A DNA stretch of 64,000 nucleotides, taken from Pseudomonas sp. HMWF021 (GTDB lineage: Bacteria; Pseudomonadota; Gammaproteobacteria; Pseudomonadales; Pseudomonadaceae). The stretch is from NCBI RefSeq assembly GCF_003061005.1, contig NZ_QAIK01000027.1:94714-158713 (forward strand), written 5' to 3'. Made by a program: the position numbers and the translations under genes. Below the pieces are notes generated by a model. That model made no database searches. It worked only from the letters and a program-made list of their open reading frames with translations, and was not told the origin of the DNA. Shown in pieces: positions 9,925 to 19,118 of the stretch (its first letter is position 1; each line of letters begins with the position of its first letter).

Positions 9925-10302
9925 GCCGGGGGGGCCTCTGACCCGTGACTCTTCGTTTGGTATTGCTGGTGGTAGCCGTCTTCAGGAAAAACGATTCAGC
10001 ACCGAACATACTACGTTCGTCACGTTTTCCATAAGGCGCCTGAAGGGAAACTCTGCGAAACCGGCTGATCCCGTTCAAAGGCCGGGCCAACGACGTTTTC
10101 GCACAGCAACCCCCTACAAACCGGAGCAAGGTTGCGAGTATATCGGTCGGTAGACTCCGCGACGACCATCGGGTTCTGATTTTGACCGTCAAATACGCGC
10201 CTCTATGTGCTTTTTCGAACAATTTGCTATGGTGCCGAACCTGTCCGAGCCACAGCCAGCGTTGTTGTGGCGGCAGATCCGACTATAAGAGAAGCCCTTG
10301 CC
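9925..10302. other. Divergent intergenic region between thioesterase and MFS transporter
   Basis: A 378-nt gap with no convincing gene. A possible plus-strand promoter for the transporter is TTGACC (10182-10187), a 16-nt spacer and TATGTG (10204-10209). An open frame runs upstream of the transporter start from 10207, but the ribosome-site context favours the ATG at 10303. Confidence 0.45.
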
Positions 10303-11601
10303 ATGACCACAGCGCCTTCGAGCCTCGCGCAGCCCGAGCAACCTGCACGACCCCTGACCCGCAATGACTACAAGACTCTGTCGCTATCGGCCCTGGGCGG
10401 TGCGCTGGAGTTCTACGATTTCATCATCTTCGTGTTCTTCGCCACCGTGGTCGGCAAGCTGTTCTTCCCGGCCGACATGCCCGAGTGGCTGCGCCTGATG
10501 CAGACCTTCGGCATCTTCGCTGCCGGTTACCTGGCGCGGCCGCTGGGCGGCATTGTCATGGCGCACTTCGGCGACCTGCTGGGACGCAAGAAGATGTTCA
10601 CCCTGAGCATTTTCATGATGGCCGTGCCGACCCTGATCATGGGCCTGCTGCCGACCTACGCGCAGATTGGCATGTGGGCGCCGATCCTGCTGTTGCTGAT
10701 GCGGGTGATCCAGGGCGCGGCGATTGGTGGTGAGGTGCCGGGGGCGTGGGTCTTCGTTTCCGAACACGTGCCGCAAAAGCACATCGGCTATGCCTGCGGC
10801 ACCCTGACCAGCGGCCTGACGGCGGGCATCCTGCTTGGCTCGCTGGTCGCCACGGCGATCAACAGCATTTATACGCCGGTGGAAGTCGCGGATTACGCCT
10901 GGCGGATCCCGTTCCTGCTCGGCGGCGTGTTCGGTCTGTTCTCGGTCTATCTGCGCCGCTGGCTGCACGAAACTCCGGTGTTCGCCGAACTGCAACTGCG
11001 CAAGGCGCTGGCCGAAGAAGTGCCGCTGCGCGCCGTACTGCGTGACCATCGCGGGGCGATCGCGATCTCGATGCTGCTGACCTGGCTGCTGTCCGCCGGG
11101 ATCGTCGTGGTGATCCTGATGACCCCGACCGTGCTGCAGACGGTCTATCACTTCACGCCGACCGAGTCGCTGCAATCAAACAGCCTGGCGATCGTGTTTC
11201 TGAGCATCGGCTGCATTATCTCCGGTGCGCTGGCCGACCGTTTCGGCGCCGGCCGGGTATTTGTCTTCGGTTCGCTGGGTTTGCTGATCAGCTCCTGGGC
11301 CTTCTACCACAGCCTCGGCGATCACCCGAACTGGCTGTTCCCGCTATATGCGCTGACCGGTCTGCTGGTCGGCACCATCGGTGCGGTGCCGTACGTGATG
11401 GTCAAGGCGTTCCCGCCGGTGGTGCGCTTCAGCGGGTTGTCGTTCTCGTACAACGTGGCTTACGCGATCTTCGGTGGCCTGACGCCGATGGTGGTCAGCC
11501 TGCTGCTTAAAGAGAGTGCGATGGGCCCGGCCTACTATGTGGCGGTGCTGTGCACGATGGGGATTCTGGTCGGGGCGTGGCTGTGGAAGAAGGGGCGCTG
11601 A
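10303..11601 (+). CDS. MFS transporter, metabolite:H+ symporter (MHS) type
   Basis: Inner-membrane proton symporter of 432 residues with twelve predicted helices. The first helix carries GGALEFYDFIIFVFF, and the loop after helix 2 carries GRPLGGIVMAHFGDLLGRKKMF (here RPLGGIVMAHFGDLLG then RKKMF), both hallmarks of the MHS family that includes proline/betaine, citrate and aromatic acid carriers. I chose the ATG at 10303 because the earlier in-frame ATG (10207) adds 32 atypical residues. Substrate is unknown. No catabolic genes adjoin it. Confidence 0.87.
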   Translation: MTTAPSSLAQPEQPARPLTRNDYKTLSLSALGGALEFYDFIIFVFFATVVGKLFFPADMPEWLRLMQTFGIFAAGYLARPLGGIVMAHFGDLLGRKKMFTLSIFMMAVPTLIMGLLPTYAQIGMWAPILLLLMRVIQGAAIGGEVPGAWVFVSEHVPQKHIGYACGTLTSGLTAGILLGSLVATAINSIYTPVEVADYAWRIPFLLGGVFGLFSVYLRRWLHETPVFAELQLRKALAEEVPLRAVLRDHRGAIAISMLLTWLLSAGIVVVILMTPTVLQTVYHFTPTESLQSNSLAIVFLSIGCIISGALADRFGAGRVFVFGSLGLLISSWAFYHSLGDHPNWLFPLYALTGLLVGTIGAVPYVMVKAFPPVVRFSGLSFSYNVAYAIFGGLTPMVVSLLLKESAMGPAYYVAVLCTMGILVGAWLWKKGR

Positions 11602-11631
11602 TTCAGGTTCCGCATCGGCTGTTCTGACGCC

Positions 11632-11698
11632 ATCGCGAGCAGGCTCACTCCTACAGTTGGAATGTATTTTCAATTGTAGGAGTGAGCCTGCTCGCGAT
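11632..11698. repeat. REP-type inverted pair, GAGCCTGCTCGCGA family
   Basis: ATCGCGAGCAGGCTCACTCC and its perfect inverse TAGGAGTGAGCCTGCTCGCG flank TTGGAATGTATTTTCAA. It is placed just after the MFS gene and 40 nt before the pstS Pho box. Confidence 0.87.
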
Positions 11699-11739
11699 TG
11701 GGGCGGCTCGAATTATCCAGTAAAAACTCCGATGCTGGC

Positions 11740-11757
11740 CTTTCATCCAATTGTCAT
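11740..11757 (+). promoter_or_regulatory. Pho box of pstS
   Basis: CTTTCAT-CCAA-TTGTCAT matches the PhoB consensus CTGTCAT-N4-CTGTCAT at 12 of 14 positions. A -10-like CATAGAGT lies about 10 nt downstream, the normal distance. It indicates PhoB activation of pstS in phosphate limitation. Confidence 0.8.
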
Positions 11758-11835
11758 ATTTCAGCCATAGAGTGTTCACACGGCCTGCTGATACTTGGCC
11801 CCGAATTAACACACCCTATCTGCTAGGAGTAAGGC

Positions 11836-12840
11836 ATGAAACTGAAGCGTTTGATGGCGGCAATGACTTTTGTCGCTGCTGGCGTTGCGACTGCCCACGC
11901 GGTAGCCGCTGGCGTTGACCCGGCAATTCCGGCTTACACCAAGGTCACCGGTGTATCGGGCAACTTGTCCAGCGTTGGTTCCGACACTCTGGCCAACCTC
12001 ATGACCCTGTGGGCTGAGAACTACAAGAAAGAATACCCGAACGTAAACATCCAGATTCAGGCCGCTGGCTCCGCCACCGCGCCACCTGCGCTGACTGAAG
12101 GCACCTCCAACCTGGGCCCGATGAGCCGCAAGATGAAGGACACCGAACTGGCGGCCTTCGAACAGAAATACGGCTACAAGCCAACCGCTATCCCGGTGGC
12201 CGTGGACGCCCTGGCCGTGTTCGTGCACAAGGACAACCCGATCCAGCACCTGACCATGGAACAGGTTGACGCGATCTTCTCGTCCACCCGTCTGTGCGGC
12301 GCCAAAGCCGACGTGAAAACCTGGGGCGATCTGGGCGTGACCGGTGACCTGGCCAACAAGCCAGTGCAACTGTTCGGTCGTAACTCGGTATCCGGCACTT
12401 ACGGCTACTTCAAGGAAGAAGCCCTGTGCAAAGGCGACTACAAGCCGAACGTCAACGAACAGCCAGGTTCGGCGTCGGTTGTGCAGTCGATCAGCTCCTC
12501 GCTGAACGGCATCGGTTACTCGGGCATCGGCTACAAGACTGCCAGCGTGAAGACCGTTGCCCTGTCGAAGAAAGGCAGCACTGACTTCATCGAAGACACC
12601 GAAGAAAACGCCCTGAACGGCAAGTACCCGCTGTCGCGCTTCCTCTACGTTTACGTGAACAAGGCCCCGAACAAGCCTCTGGCCCCGCTGGAAGCCGAGT
12701 TCGTGAAACTGGTTCTGTCCAAACAGGGTCAGGAAGTGGTGGTGAAAGACGGCTACATCCCACTGCCGGCCAAAGTTGCTGCAAAAGCACTGGCTGATCT
12801 GGGCCTGCAGGAAGGCGGCGCTGAAGTCGCAAAAAAGTAA
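11836..12840 (+). CDS. pstS: Phosphate ABC transporter, periplasmic phosphate-binding protein
   Basis: Captures phosphate in the periplasm and delivers it to PstCA. The 334-residue precursor has a Sec signal peptide ending near AHAVAAG, then the PstS-family start [17 protein letters not shown], and later [16 protein letters not shown] and [14 protein letters not shown], which form phosphate contacts in this family. A strong AGGAG site precedes the ATG. It has its own Pho box, is followed by a hairpin and a long REP element, and is therefore probably expressed at a higher level than pstCAB, as is normal for a binding protein. Confidence 0.96.
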   Translation: MKLKRLMAAMTFVAAGVATAHAVAAGVDPAIPAYTKVTGVSGNLSSVGSDTLANLMTLWAENYKKEYPNVNIQIQAAGSATAPPALTEGTSNLGPMSRKMKDTELAAFEQKYGYKPTAIPVAVDALAVFVHKDNPIQHLTMEQVDAIFSSTRLCGAKADVKTWGDLGVTGDLANKPVQLFGRNSVSGTYGYFKEEALCKGDYKPNVNEQPGSASVVQSISSSLNGIGYSGIGYKTASVKTVALSKKGSTDFIEDTEENALNGKYPLSRFLYVYVNKAPNKPLAPLEAEFVKLVLSKQGQEVVVKDGYIPLPAKVAAKALADLGLQEGGAEVAKK

Positions 12841-12847
12841 CACCCTA

Positions 12848-12869
12848 GATCCGGGCTGACCCCCGGATC
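12848..12869 (+). terminator. Stem-loop after pstS
   Basis: GATCCGGG (12848-12855) pairs perfectly with CCCGGATC (12862-12869) across a 6-nt loop, 8 nt after the stop codon. It lacks a T-run, so it may protect the transcript or terminate weakly rather than act as a classical terminator. Confidence 0.45.
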
Positions 12870-12880
12870 TGCAGAAACCC

Positions 12881-12985
12881 CTGTAGGAGCTGTCGAGTGA
12901 AACGAGGCTGCGATCTTTTGATCTGGCCTCTGATCGCAAGATCAAAAGATCGCAGCCTCGGTTCCCTCGGCAGCTCCTGCACAGG
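12881..12985. repeat. REP-type element between pstS and pstC
   Basis: A member of the GATCGCAGCC family with outer arms CTGTAGGAGCTG / CAGCTCCTGCACAG and a strong inner palindrome GAGGCTGCGATCTTTTGATC with its complement. The left arm is degenerate (GTCGAGTGAAAC). Confidence 0.8.
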
Positions 12986-13076
12986 TTTCAGGCAGTTCCA
13001 AAAAAGGTCCAACGACCTACCGAATTTTCAATCCTCCACCAGTACCCGCTGGCGGTGGATTTGTTGCGTCACTGCA

Positions 13077-13094
13077 CTGTCATCTTTCTGTCAT
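13077..13094 (+). promoter_or_regulatory. Perfect Pho box of the pstCAB-phoU operon
   Basis: CTGTCAT-CTTT-CTGTCAT matches the consensus at all 14 positions. TAGGGT at 13105-13110 lies 10 nt downstream as a -10, and the pstC ATG is only 6 nt further, giving a very short or nearly absent leader. Confidence 0.92.
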
Positions 13095-13116
13095 ACAGGA
13101 TCGCTAGGGTGAGCGC

Positions 13117-15402
13117 ATGAATGATCTGGCCAATTCCCCAATGACTACGACTTCTCCTCCCAAGCGCATTGATTTCAATACGCCTGAGCTGCAACGCAAG
13201 CGCCGCATTCGCGCGCTCAAGGATCGCTTCACCCGTTGGTACGTCCTCGTTGGCGGGCTGGCGGTGCTGGCAGCCATCACCCTGATCTTCTTCTTTCTCG
13301 CCTACGTCGTTGCACCGTTGTTCCACGGTGCCAGCCTGACCGCGAAAGATGCCATTACCCCAGCCTGGATGCAGGACGCCGGCAAGCCGCTGATGATTTC
13401 GCTCGAAGAGCAGAATCAGGTGGCGATGCGCGTTTCCGACAAGGGCCAGGCGCTGTTCTTCGACATCGACAGTGGCGCTGAATTGAAGCGCGTCGATCTG
13501 CCGGTGCCTGCCGGCGCAACCGTCACTTCCATCGGTGAAGACCAGCCGGGTCATCCACTGGTCGCCGTGGGCCTGTCCAACGGCCAGGCGCTGGTGTTCC
13601 GTCACACCTATAAAGTCAGCTACCCCGATGGCAAGAAAACCATCACCCCGGCCATCGAATACCCTTACGGCAACACGCCGATTGCGGTGAACGAAAGCGG
13701 CGGGGCGCTTGAGCACGTCAGCCTCAACGCCACCGATTCGACCCTGATGCTGGTGGGCTCAACCGGTTCGCAACTCAATGTGCTGTCGCTGACCAGCGAA
13801 GAAAACATGATGACCGGCGAAGTCACCAACGAGCAGAAGCGTATCGAGCTGCCGCAGATGACTGAACCGGTGAAAAACATCTTCGTCGACCCGCGCCAGC
13901 AATGGCTGTATGTGGTCAACGGGCGTGCCCAGGCCGACGTGTTCAGCCTGCGCGACAAGAGCCTCAACGGTCGATACAAACTGCTGGAAAACGCTGACGC
14001 CGAAGTTACCGCGAGCACGCAACTGGTGGGCGGCATCTCGCTGATCATCGGTGACTCCAAGGGTGGTCTGGCCCAGTGGTTCATGGCCCGCGACACCGAT
14101 GGTGAACTGCGCCTGAAGCAGATCCGTACCTTCCAGATGGGCACCACGCCGATTGTTGAAATCACCGCCGAAGAGCGTCGCAAGGGCTTCGTGGCCCTCG
14201 ATGCCAGCGGCAAGCTCGGCGTGTTTCACAGCACCGCGCACCGCACCCTGCTGGTCGAGCCGGTAGCCGAAGGCCAGGGCCTGTTCGGTCTGTCGCCGCG
14301 CGCCAACCGGGTGATCGTCGAGGCCGGCGGCAAGCTGCAACCGCTGCTGCTCGACAACCCGCACCCGGAAGTGTCGTGGAGCGCGTTGTGGAGCAAGGTC
14401 TGGTACGAGAACTACGACGAGCCTAAATACGTCTGGCAATCGACCGCCGCCAACACCGATTTCGAACCGAAACTGAGCCTCTCGCCACTGACCTTCGGCA
14501 CCCTGAAAGCCGCGTTCTACGCGATGCTGCTGGCCGCGCCGCTGGCGGTTGCCGCGGCAATCTACACCGCCTACTTTATGGCCCCGGGCATGCGCCGCAA
14601 GGTCAAACCGGTGATCGAGCTGATGGAAGCGATGCCGACGGTGATCCTCGGGTTCTTCGCCGGTCTGTTCCTCGCGCCGTATGTGGAAGGGCATCTGCCG
14701 GGCATCTTCAGTCTGCTGATGCTGTTGCCGATCGGCATTCTGGTGGCCGGTTTCACCTTCAGCCGCCTGCCTGAGTCGATCCGCCTGAAAGTCCCGGACG
14801 GCTGGGAAAGTGCGCTGCTGATTCCGGTGATCCTGTTCGTGGGCTGGCTGTCGCTGTACATGAGCCCGTACATGGAGAACTGGTTCTTCGGCGGTGACAT
14901 GCGCATGTGGATCTCCCACGACCTGGGCATCACCTACGACCAGCGCAACGCTCTGGTGGTCGGCCTGGCGATGGGTTTTGCGGTGATCCCGAACATCTAC
15001 TCGATTGCCGAAGACGCCGTGTTCAGCGTGCCGCGTGGCCTGACCCTCGGTTCCCTGGCGCTCGGTGCCACGCCATGGCAGACCATGACCCGCGTGGTGA
15101 TCCTCACCGCCAGCCCGGGCATCTTCTCGGCGCTGATGATCGGCATGGGCCGTGCAGTCGGCGAAACCATGATCGTGCTGATGGCCACGGGTAACACCCC
15201 GGTCATGGAAATGAACCTGTTCGAAGGCCTGCGCACCCTGGCCGCCAACGTCGCGGTGGAAATGCCCGAGTCGGAAGTCGGCGGCAGCCACTACCGCGTG
15301 CTGTTCCTCTCGGCGCTGGTGCTGCTGTTGTTCACCTTCGTCATGAACACCCTGGCAGAACTGATTCGTCAGCGTCTGCGCAAGAAATACTCGTCGCTTT
15401 AA
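13117..15402 (+). CDS. pstC: Phosphate ABC transporter permease, large PstC
   Basis: Inner-membrane half of the high-affinity phosphate channel. At 761 residues it is much longer than E. coli PstC (about 320). After a cytoplasmic start and one membrane segment (about 47-70), a large extracytoplasmic domain (about 75-430, beta-rich, propeller-like in appearance) precedes the typical permease part (about 455-755) with the EAA-type loop around SVPRGLTLGSLALGATPWQTM. Such long forms are usual in pseudomonads. It has its own perfect Pho box and is 15 nt from pstA. Confidence 0.93.
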   Translation: MNDLANSPMTTTSPPKRIDFNTPELQRKRRIRALKDRFTRWYVLVGGLAVLAAITLIFFFLAYVVAPLFHGASLTAKDAITPAWMQDAGKPLMISLEEQNQVAMRVSDKGQALFFDIDSGAELKRVDLPVPAGATVTSIGEDQPGHPLVAVGLSNGQALVFRHTYKVSYPDGKKTITPAIEYPYGNTPIAVNESGGALEHVSLNATDSTLMLVGSTGSQLNVLSLTSEENMMTGEVTNEQKRIELPQMTEPVKNIFVDPRQQWLYVVNGRAQADVFSLRDKSLNGRYKLLENADAEVTASTQLVGGISLIIGDSKGGLAQWFMARDTDGELRLKQIRTFQMGTTPIVEITAEERRKGFVALDASGKLGVFHSTAHRTLLVEPVAEGQGLFGLSPRANRVIVEAGGKLQPLLLDNPHPEVSWSALWSKVWYENYDEPKYVWQSTAANTDFEPKLSLSPLTFGTLKAAFYAMLLAAPLAVAAAIYTAYFMAPGMRRKVKPVIELMEAMPTVILGFFAGLFLAPYVEGHLPGIFSLLMLLPIGILVAGFTFSRLPESIRLKVPDGWESALLIPVILFVGWLSLYMSPYMENWFFGGDMRMWISHDLGITYDQRNALVVGLAMGFAVIPNIYSIAEDAVFSVPRGLTLGSLALGATPWQTMTRVVILTASPGIFSALMIGMGRAVGETMIVLMATGNTPVMEMNLFEGLRTLAANVAVEMPESEVGGSHYRVLFLSALVLLLFTFVMNTLAELIRQRLRKKYSSL

Positions 15403-15417
15403 GAAAGGTAGAAGTCT

Positions 15418-17088
15418 GTGAAACAGAACTCCCTGAATGGATGGTTCAAGAGCGGCGCCCCGGGCGTCTGGATCAGCGGTGGCGCGGTGTCCATCGCGGT
15501 CATCATGACCATTGGCCTGCTGGCGGTGATTGCCGTGCGCGGTCTGGGTCACTTCTGGCCGGCGGACCTGATCCGCGCCAGCTACGACGTACCGGGCCAG
15601 GCCAATCACCTGGTCATCGGCGAAGTGGTACAGAAAGAAGAAGTGCCCCGTGCACGCCTGAAAAGCGCCGGCCTGCCGGTGCCTGATCAGGGCCCGGAAT
15701 TCATGACCCGCGAGCTGATCAAGGTCGGCAACCGTGACCTGAACGGCAACGACTTCACCTGGGTCGTCGGCGAATGGCTGACCAACCAGACCACGCCGCC
15801 GGAACTGATGGCGATCGAGCGTCGCGAGTGGGGCAACTTCTACGGCTACCTGGTCAACGTCAAACAGGACGGCAAGGTGATCGCCGAGGGCGAGGCCGCA
15901 TGGCCTGAGCTGCAAGCGCGGATCAACCGTGTGAACGGCTTGGCAGCGCAACTCAAATCGCTGGAAAAGACTGACATCGGAGCGATCAACGCAGGGCTGG
16001 AACGCATCCGCCTGCACGGCCGCAAACTGGAACTGGACGGCAAGCTCGACGCCACCGCGCAAGCGGACATGGACGCCGAGCGTGCCGAGCTGAACGCGCG
16101 CTATCAGGACATCGAAGCCCGTCTGAGCGATCTGCATGCACAGTTCAACCGCGACGCACTGACCGCCCGCGATGCCAACGGCAAAGAGATCGAAATCAGC
16201 CTGGGCAAAGTGGTTCACGCTTACCAGCCGAACGCCATGGGCACGATGACCAAGATCGGTTTCTACTTCAGCAAGGTCTGGGAATTCCTGTCCGACGACC
16301 CGCGTGAAGCGAACACCGAAGGCGGGATCTTCCCGGCGATTTTCGGCACCGTGATGATGACCCTGATCATGGCGATGATCGTGACCCCGTTCGGCGTGCT
16401 GGCGGCGGTGTACCTGCGTGAATACGCCAAGCAGAACGCCCTGACCCGGATCATCCGCATCGCGGTGAACAACCTCGCCGGTGTTCCGGCGATCGTTTAC
16501 GGCGTGTTCGGTCTGGGCTTCTTCGTCTACGTGCTGGGTGGTTCGGTCGACCGGCTGTTCTTCCCCGAAGCACTGCCGGCGCCGACGTTCGGTACACCGG
16601 GCCTGCTCTGGGCCTCGTTGACTCTGGCGTTGCTGGCGGTGCCGGTGGTGATCGTGGCGACCGAGGAAGGTCTGGCGCGTATCCCGCGTACCGTGCGTGA
16701 AGGCTCGCTGGCACTGGGCGCGACCAAGGCCGAGACGCTTTGGAAGATCGTCCTGCCGATGGCCAGCCCGGCGATGATGACCGGGATGATCCTCGCCGTG
16801 GCCCGCGCCGCCGGTGAAGTGGCGCCGCTGATGCTGGTGGGTGTGGTGAAACTGGCGCCGTCGCTGCCGGTGGATGGCAACTACCCGTATCTGCACCTGG
16901 ACCAGAAGATCATGCACCTGGGCTTCCACATCTATGACGTCGGCTTCCAGAGCCCGAACGTCGAAGCCGCACGGCCGCTGGTGTACGCCACGGCGCTGCT
17001 GCTGGTGCTGGTGATCGCCACGTTGAACCTGTCGGCGGTGTGGATTCGTAACCATCTGCGCGAAAAATACAAAGCTTTGGACAGTTAA
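15418..17088 (+). CDS. pstA: Phosphate ABC transporter permease PstA with N-terminal DUF3333
   Basis: Second permease subunit of the phosphate transporter, 556 residues, GTG start at 15418 preceded by AGAAAGG. One N-terminal membrane segment is followed by a long extracytoplasmic insertion (about 50-300, partly coiled-coil, DUF3333 type) and then five to six helices. The cytoplasmic coupling loop reads TVREGSLALGATKAETLWKIVLP-like sequence (positions about 425-445). It pairs with the long PstC upstream. A REP element follows before pstB. Confidence 0.93.
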   Translation: MKQNSLNGWFKSGAPGVWISGGAVSIAVIMTIGLLAVIAVRGLGHFWPADLIRASYDVPGQANHLVIGEVVQKEEVPRARLKSAGLPVPDQGPEFMTRELIKVGNRDLNGNDFTWVVGEWLTNQTTPPELMAIERREWGNFYGYLVNVKQDGKVIAEGEAAWPELQARINRVNGLAAQLKSLEKTDIGAINAGLERIRLHGRKLELDGKLDATAQADMDAERAELNARYQDIEARLSDLHAQFNRDALTARDANGKEIEISLGKVVHAYQPNAMGTMTKIGFYFSKVWEFLSDDPREANTEGGIFPAIFGTVMMTLIMAMIVTPFGVLAAVYLREYAKQNALTRIIRIAVNNLAGVPAIVYGVFGLGFFVYVLGGSVDRLFFPEALPAPTFGTPGLLWASLTLALLAVPVVIVATEEGLARIPRTVREGSLALGATKAETLWKIVLPMASPAMMTGMILAVARAAGEVAPLMLVGVVKLAPSLPVDGNYPYLHLDQKIMHLGFHIYDVGFQSPNVEAARPLVYATALLLVLVIATLNLSAVWIRNHLREKYKALDS

Positions 17089-17095
17089 CACAGAC

Positions 17096-17186
17096 CCTGT
17101 GGGAGCTGGCTTGCCAGCGATGCAGGCGACTCGGTCTGCCAGTAACACCGCGGTGATGCCATCGCTGGCAAGCCAGCTCCCACAGG
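17096..17186. repeat. REP-type inverted pair inside the pst operon
   Basis: CCTGTGGGAGCTGGCTTGCC and its inverse GGCAAGCCAGCTCCCACAGG bracket about 45 nt, with inner GCGATG/CATCGC also paired. It lies between pstA and pstB in an otherwise continuous operon, where it could stabilise the upstream transcript. Confidence 0.85.
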
Positions 17187-17272
17187 AGTCGCGACAGACA
17201 CAGAATTTGAGTAACCCGCTGGCATTGTCCGGCGGTTCAACGAACCGAATTTGTTAGCACAGGGAGCCTCCC

Positions 17273-18106
17273 ATGCAGCACGAAACACATACCCACGGCA
17301 TCAACATGTCGGCCCTGGGTCGCGACAAGCAGAGCCTGAGCCTCGAACAGGAAACCGTGGCCATCGAAGTCCCGGGCCTGAGCCTGTTCTACGGCGAGAA
17401 GCAGGCGCTGTTCGACGTCAGCATGAACATCCCGAAACAGCGCGTGACCGCTTTCATCGGCCCGTCCGGCTGCGGCAAGTCCACGCTGCTGCGCACCTTC
17501 AACCGCATGAACGATCTGGTTGACGGCTGCCGTGTCGAAGGCGCGATCAACCTGTACGGCAACAACATCTATCGCAAGGGCGAAGACGTTGCCGAGCTGC
17601 GTCGTCGCGTCGGCATGGTGTTCCAGAAGCCCAACCCGTTCCCCAAGACCATCTACGAAAACGTGGTCTACGGTTTGCGCATTCAAGGCATCAACAAAAA
17701 GCGCATCCTCGATGAAGCGGTCGAGTGGGCGTTGAAAGGTGCGGCGCTGTGGGATGAAGTGAAGGATCGCCTGCACGACTCGGCACTCGGCCTGTCCGGT
17801 GGTCAGCAGCAGCGTCTGGTGATCGCGCGCACCATCGCGGTTGAGCCGGAAGTGCTGCTGCTCGATGAACCGTGCTCGGCTCTCGACCCGATCTCGACCC
17901 TGAAAGTCGAAGAACTGATCTACGAGCTGAAGTCCAAGTTCACCATCGTCATCGTGACCCACAACATGCAGCAGGCCGCGCGGGTTTCCGACTACACGGC
18001 GTTCATGTACATGGGCAAACTGGTGGAATTCGGCGACACCGACACCCTGTTCACCAATCCGGCGAAAAAGCAGACCGAAGACTACATCACCGGTCGTTAC
18101 GGCTAG
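17273..18106 (+). CDS. pstB: Phosphate ABC transporter ATP-binding protein
   Basis: ATPase driving phosphate import, 277 residues. Walker [10 protein letters not shown] (63-71), the Q-loop [13 protein letters not shown], signature LSGGQQQR and Walker [13 protein letters not shown] are all intact, and the Cys in the Walker A is the PstB norm. The N-terminal 30 residues (His-rich [12 protein letters not shown]) extend beyond E. coli PstB, as in other pseudomonads. GGGAGCC precedes the ATG. It is followed 72 nt later by phoU. Confidence 0.97.
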   Translation: MQHETHTHGINMSALGRDKQSLSLEQETVAIEVPGLSLFYGEKQALFDVSMNIPKQRVTAFIGPSGCGKSTLLRTFNRMNDLVDGCRVEGAINLYGNNIYRKGEDVAELRRRVGMVFQKPNPFPKTIYENVVYGLRIQGINKKRILDEAVEWALKGAALWDEVKDRLHDSALGLSGGQQQRLVIARTIAVEPEVLLLDEPCSALDPISTLKVEELIYELKSKFTIVIVTHNMQQAARVSDYTAFMYMGKLVEFGDTDTLFTNPAKKQTEDYITGRYG

Positions 18107-18178
18107 CAGATGACGGTTGCCCACAGAAATTGACGCTGCGGCCCGCCGCACCATACCGGACGCTCCAAGGACGCCAAC

Positions 18179-18940
18179 ATGATTAGTAAAGAAGGCCTTA
18201 CCCACCACATTTCCGCGCAGTTCAACGCTGAACTGGAAGAAGTGCGCAGCCACCTGCTGGCCATGGGCGGGCTGGTCGAGAAACAGGTCAACGACGCGGT
18301 CACTGCGCTGATCGAGGCCGACTCGGGCCTGGCCCAGCAGGTGCGCGAGATCGACGACCAGATCAATCAGATGGAACGCAACATCGACGAAGAATGCCTG
18401 CGCATTCTCGCTCGTCGACAGCCGGCGGCGTCCGACCTGCGTTTGATCATCAGCATCTCCAAGTCGGTGATTGACCTGGAGCGCATCGGTGACGAAGCGA
18501 CCAAGATCGCCCGCCGCGCCATTCAACTGTGTGAAGAAGGCGAAGCGCCGCGCGGTTACGTCGAAGTGCGTCACATCGGCGACCAGGTGCGCAACATGGT
18601 GCGCGATGCGCTGGACGCGTTTGCCCGCTTCGATGCCGATCTGGCGCTGTCGGTGGCGCAATACGACAAGGTCATTGACCGCGAATACAAGACCGCGCTG
18701 CGTGAGCTGGCGACCTACATGATGGAAGACCCGCGCTCTATCTCGCGGGTTCTGAGCATTATCTGGGTGTTGCGCTCGCTGGAGCGGATCGGCGACCACG
18801 CGCGTAACATCTCGGAGCTGGTGATCTACCTGGTGCGCGGCACCGATGTGCGCCACCTGGGCCTCAAGCGCATGAAAGAAGAAGTTCAAGGCACAAGCGG
18901 CGAAACCGCTAATGTTCCGGGCGATGCTGACGATAAGTAA
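18179..18940 (+). CDS. phoU: Phosphate signalling complex protein PhoU
   Basis: Peripheral cytoplasmic protein linking PstB status to PhoR repression. The 253-residue product holds two three-helix PhoU repeats (about 20-110 and 125-215), each with the metal-binding E/DxxxD-type pattern (for example VIDLERIGDEATKIARR and SLERIGDHARNISELV). The ATG is preceded by GGACGCCAAC, a modest ribosome site. It is the last gene of the operon, followed by a strong terminator at 18957. Confidence 0.96.
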   Translation: MISKEGLTHHISAQFNAELEEVRSHLLAMGGLVEKQVNDAVTALIEADSGLAQQVREIDDQINQMERNIDEECLRILARRQPAASDLRLIISISKSVIDLERIGDEATKIARRAIQLCEEGEAPRGYVEVRHIGDQVRNMVRDALDAFARFDADLALSVAQYDKVIDREYKTALRELATYMMEDPRSISRVLSIIWVLRSLERIGDHARNISELVIYLVRGTDVRHLGLKRMKEEVQGTSGETANVPGDADDK

Positions 18941-18956
18941 GATTGCCTGAGAAAAG

Positions 18957-18983
18957 CGCCCGGCCCTTTGGCCGGGCGTTTTT
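18957..18983 (+). terminator. Rho-independent terminator of phoU
   Basis: CGCCCGGCC pairs with GGCCGGGCG (9 bp, loop CTTT) and is followed by TTTTTG, 17 nt past the phoU stop. Confidence 0.92.
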
Positions 18984-19118
18984 GTTTATGGCGCTTGAAC
19001 AGAAAACTGAATTGAAAAGCAGCACCCGCGAACGAAAAGTCCCGGCGTGACTGAAGATTGTTGGCAATGTGCCATCAGCAAAGCGGTATGCTTGCCGGGA
19101 TTTTTATAGGGGTGTTGG

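Noticed and set aside
13759-17148. Very long minus-strand open frame (over 1,100 codons) opposite pstC and pstA
   Set aside because: It is the complement of GC-rich coding sequence, has a His/Gln/Arg-heavy composition with no domain, and the plus-strand pstC and pstA are beyond doubt.
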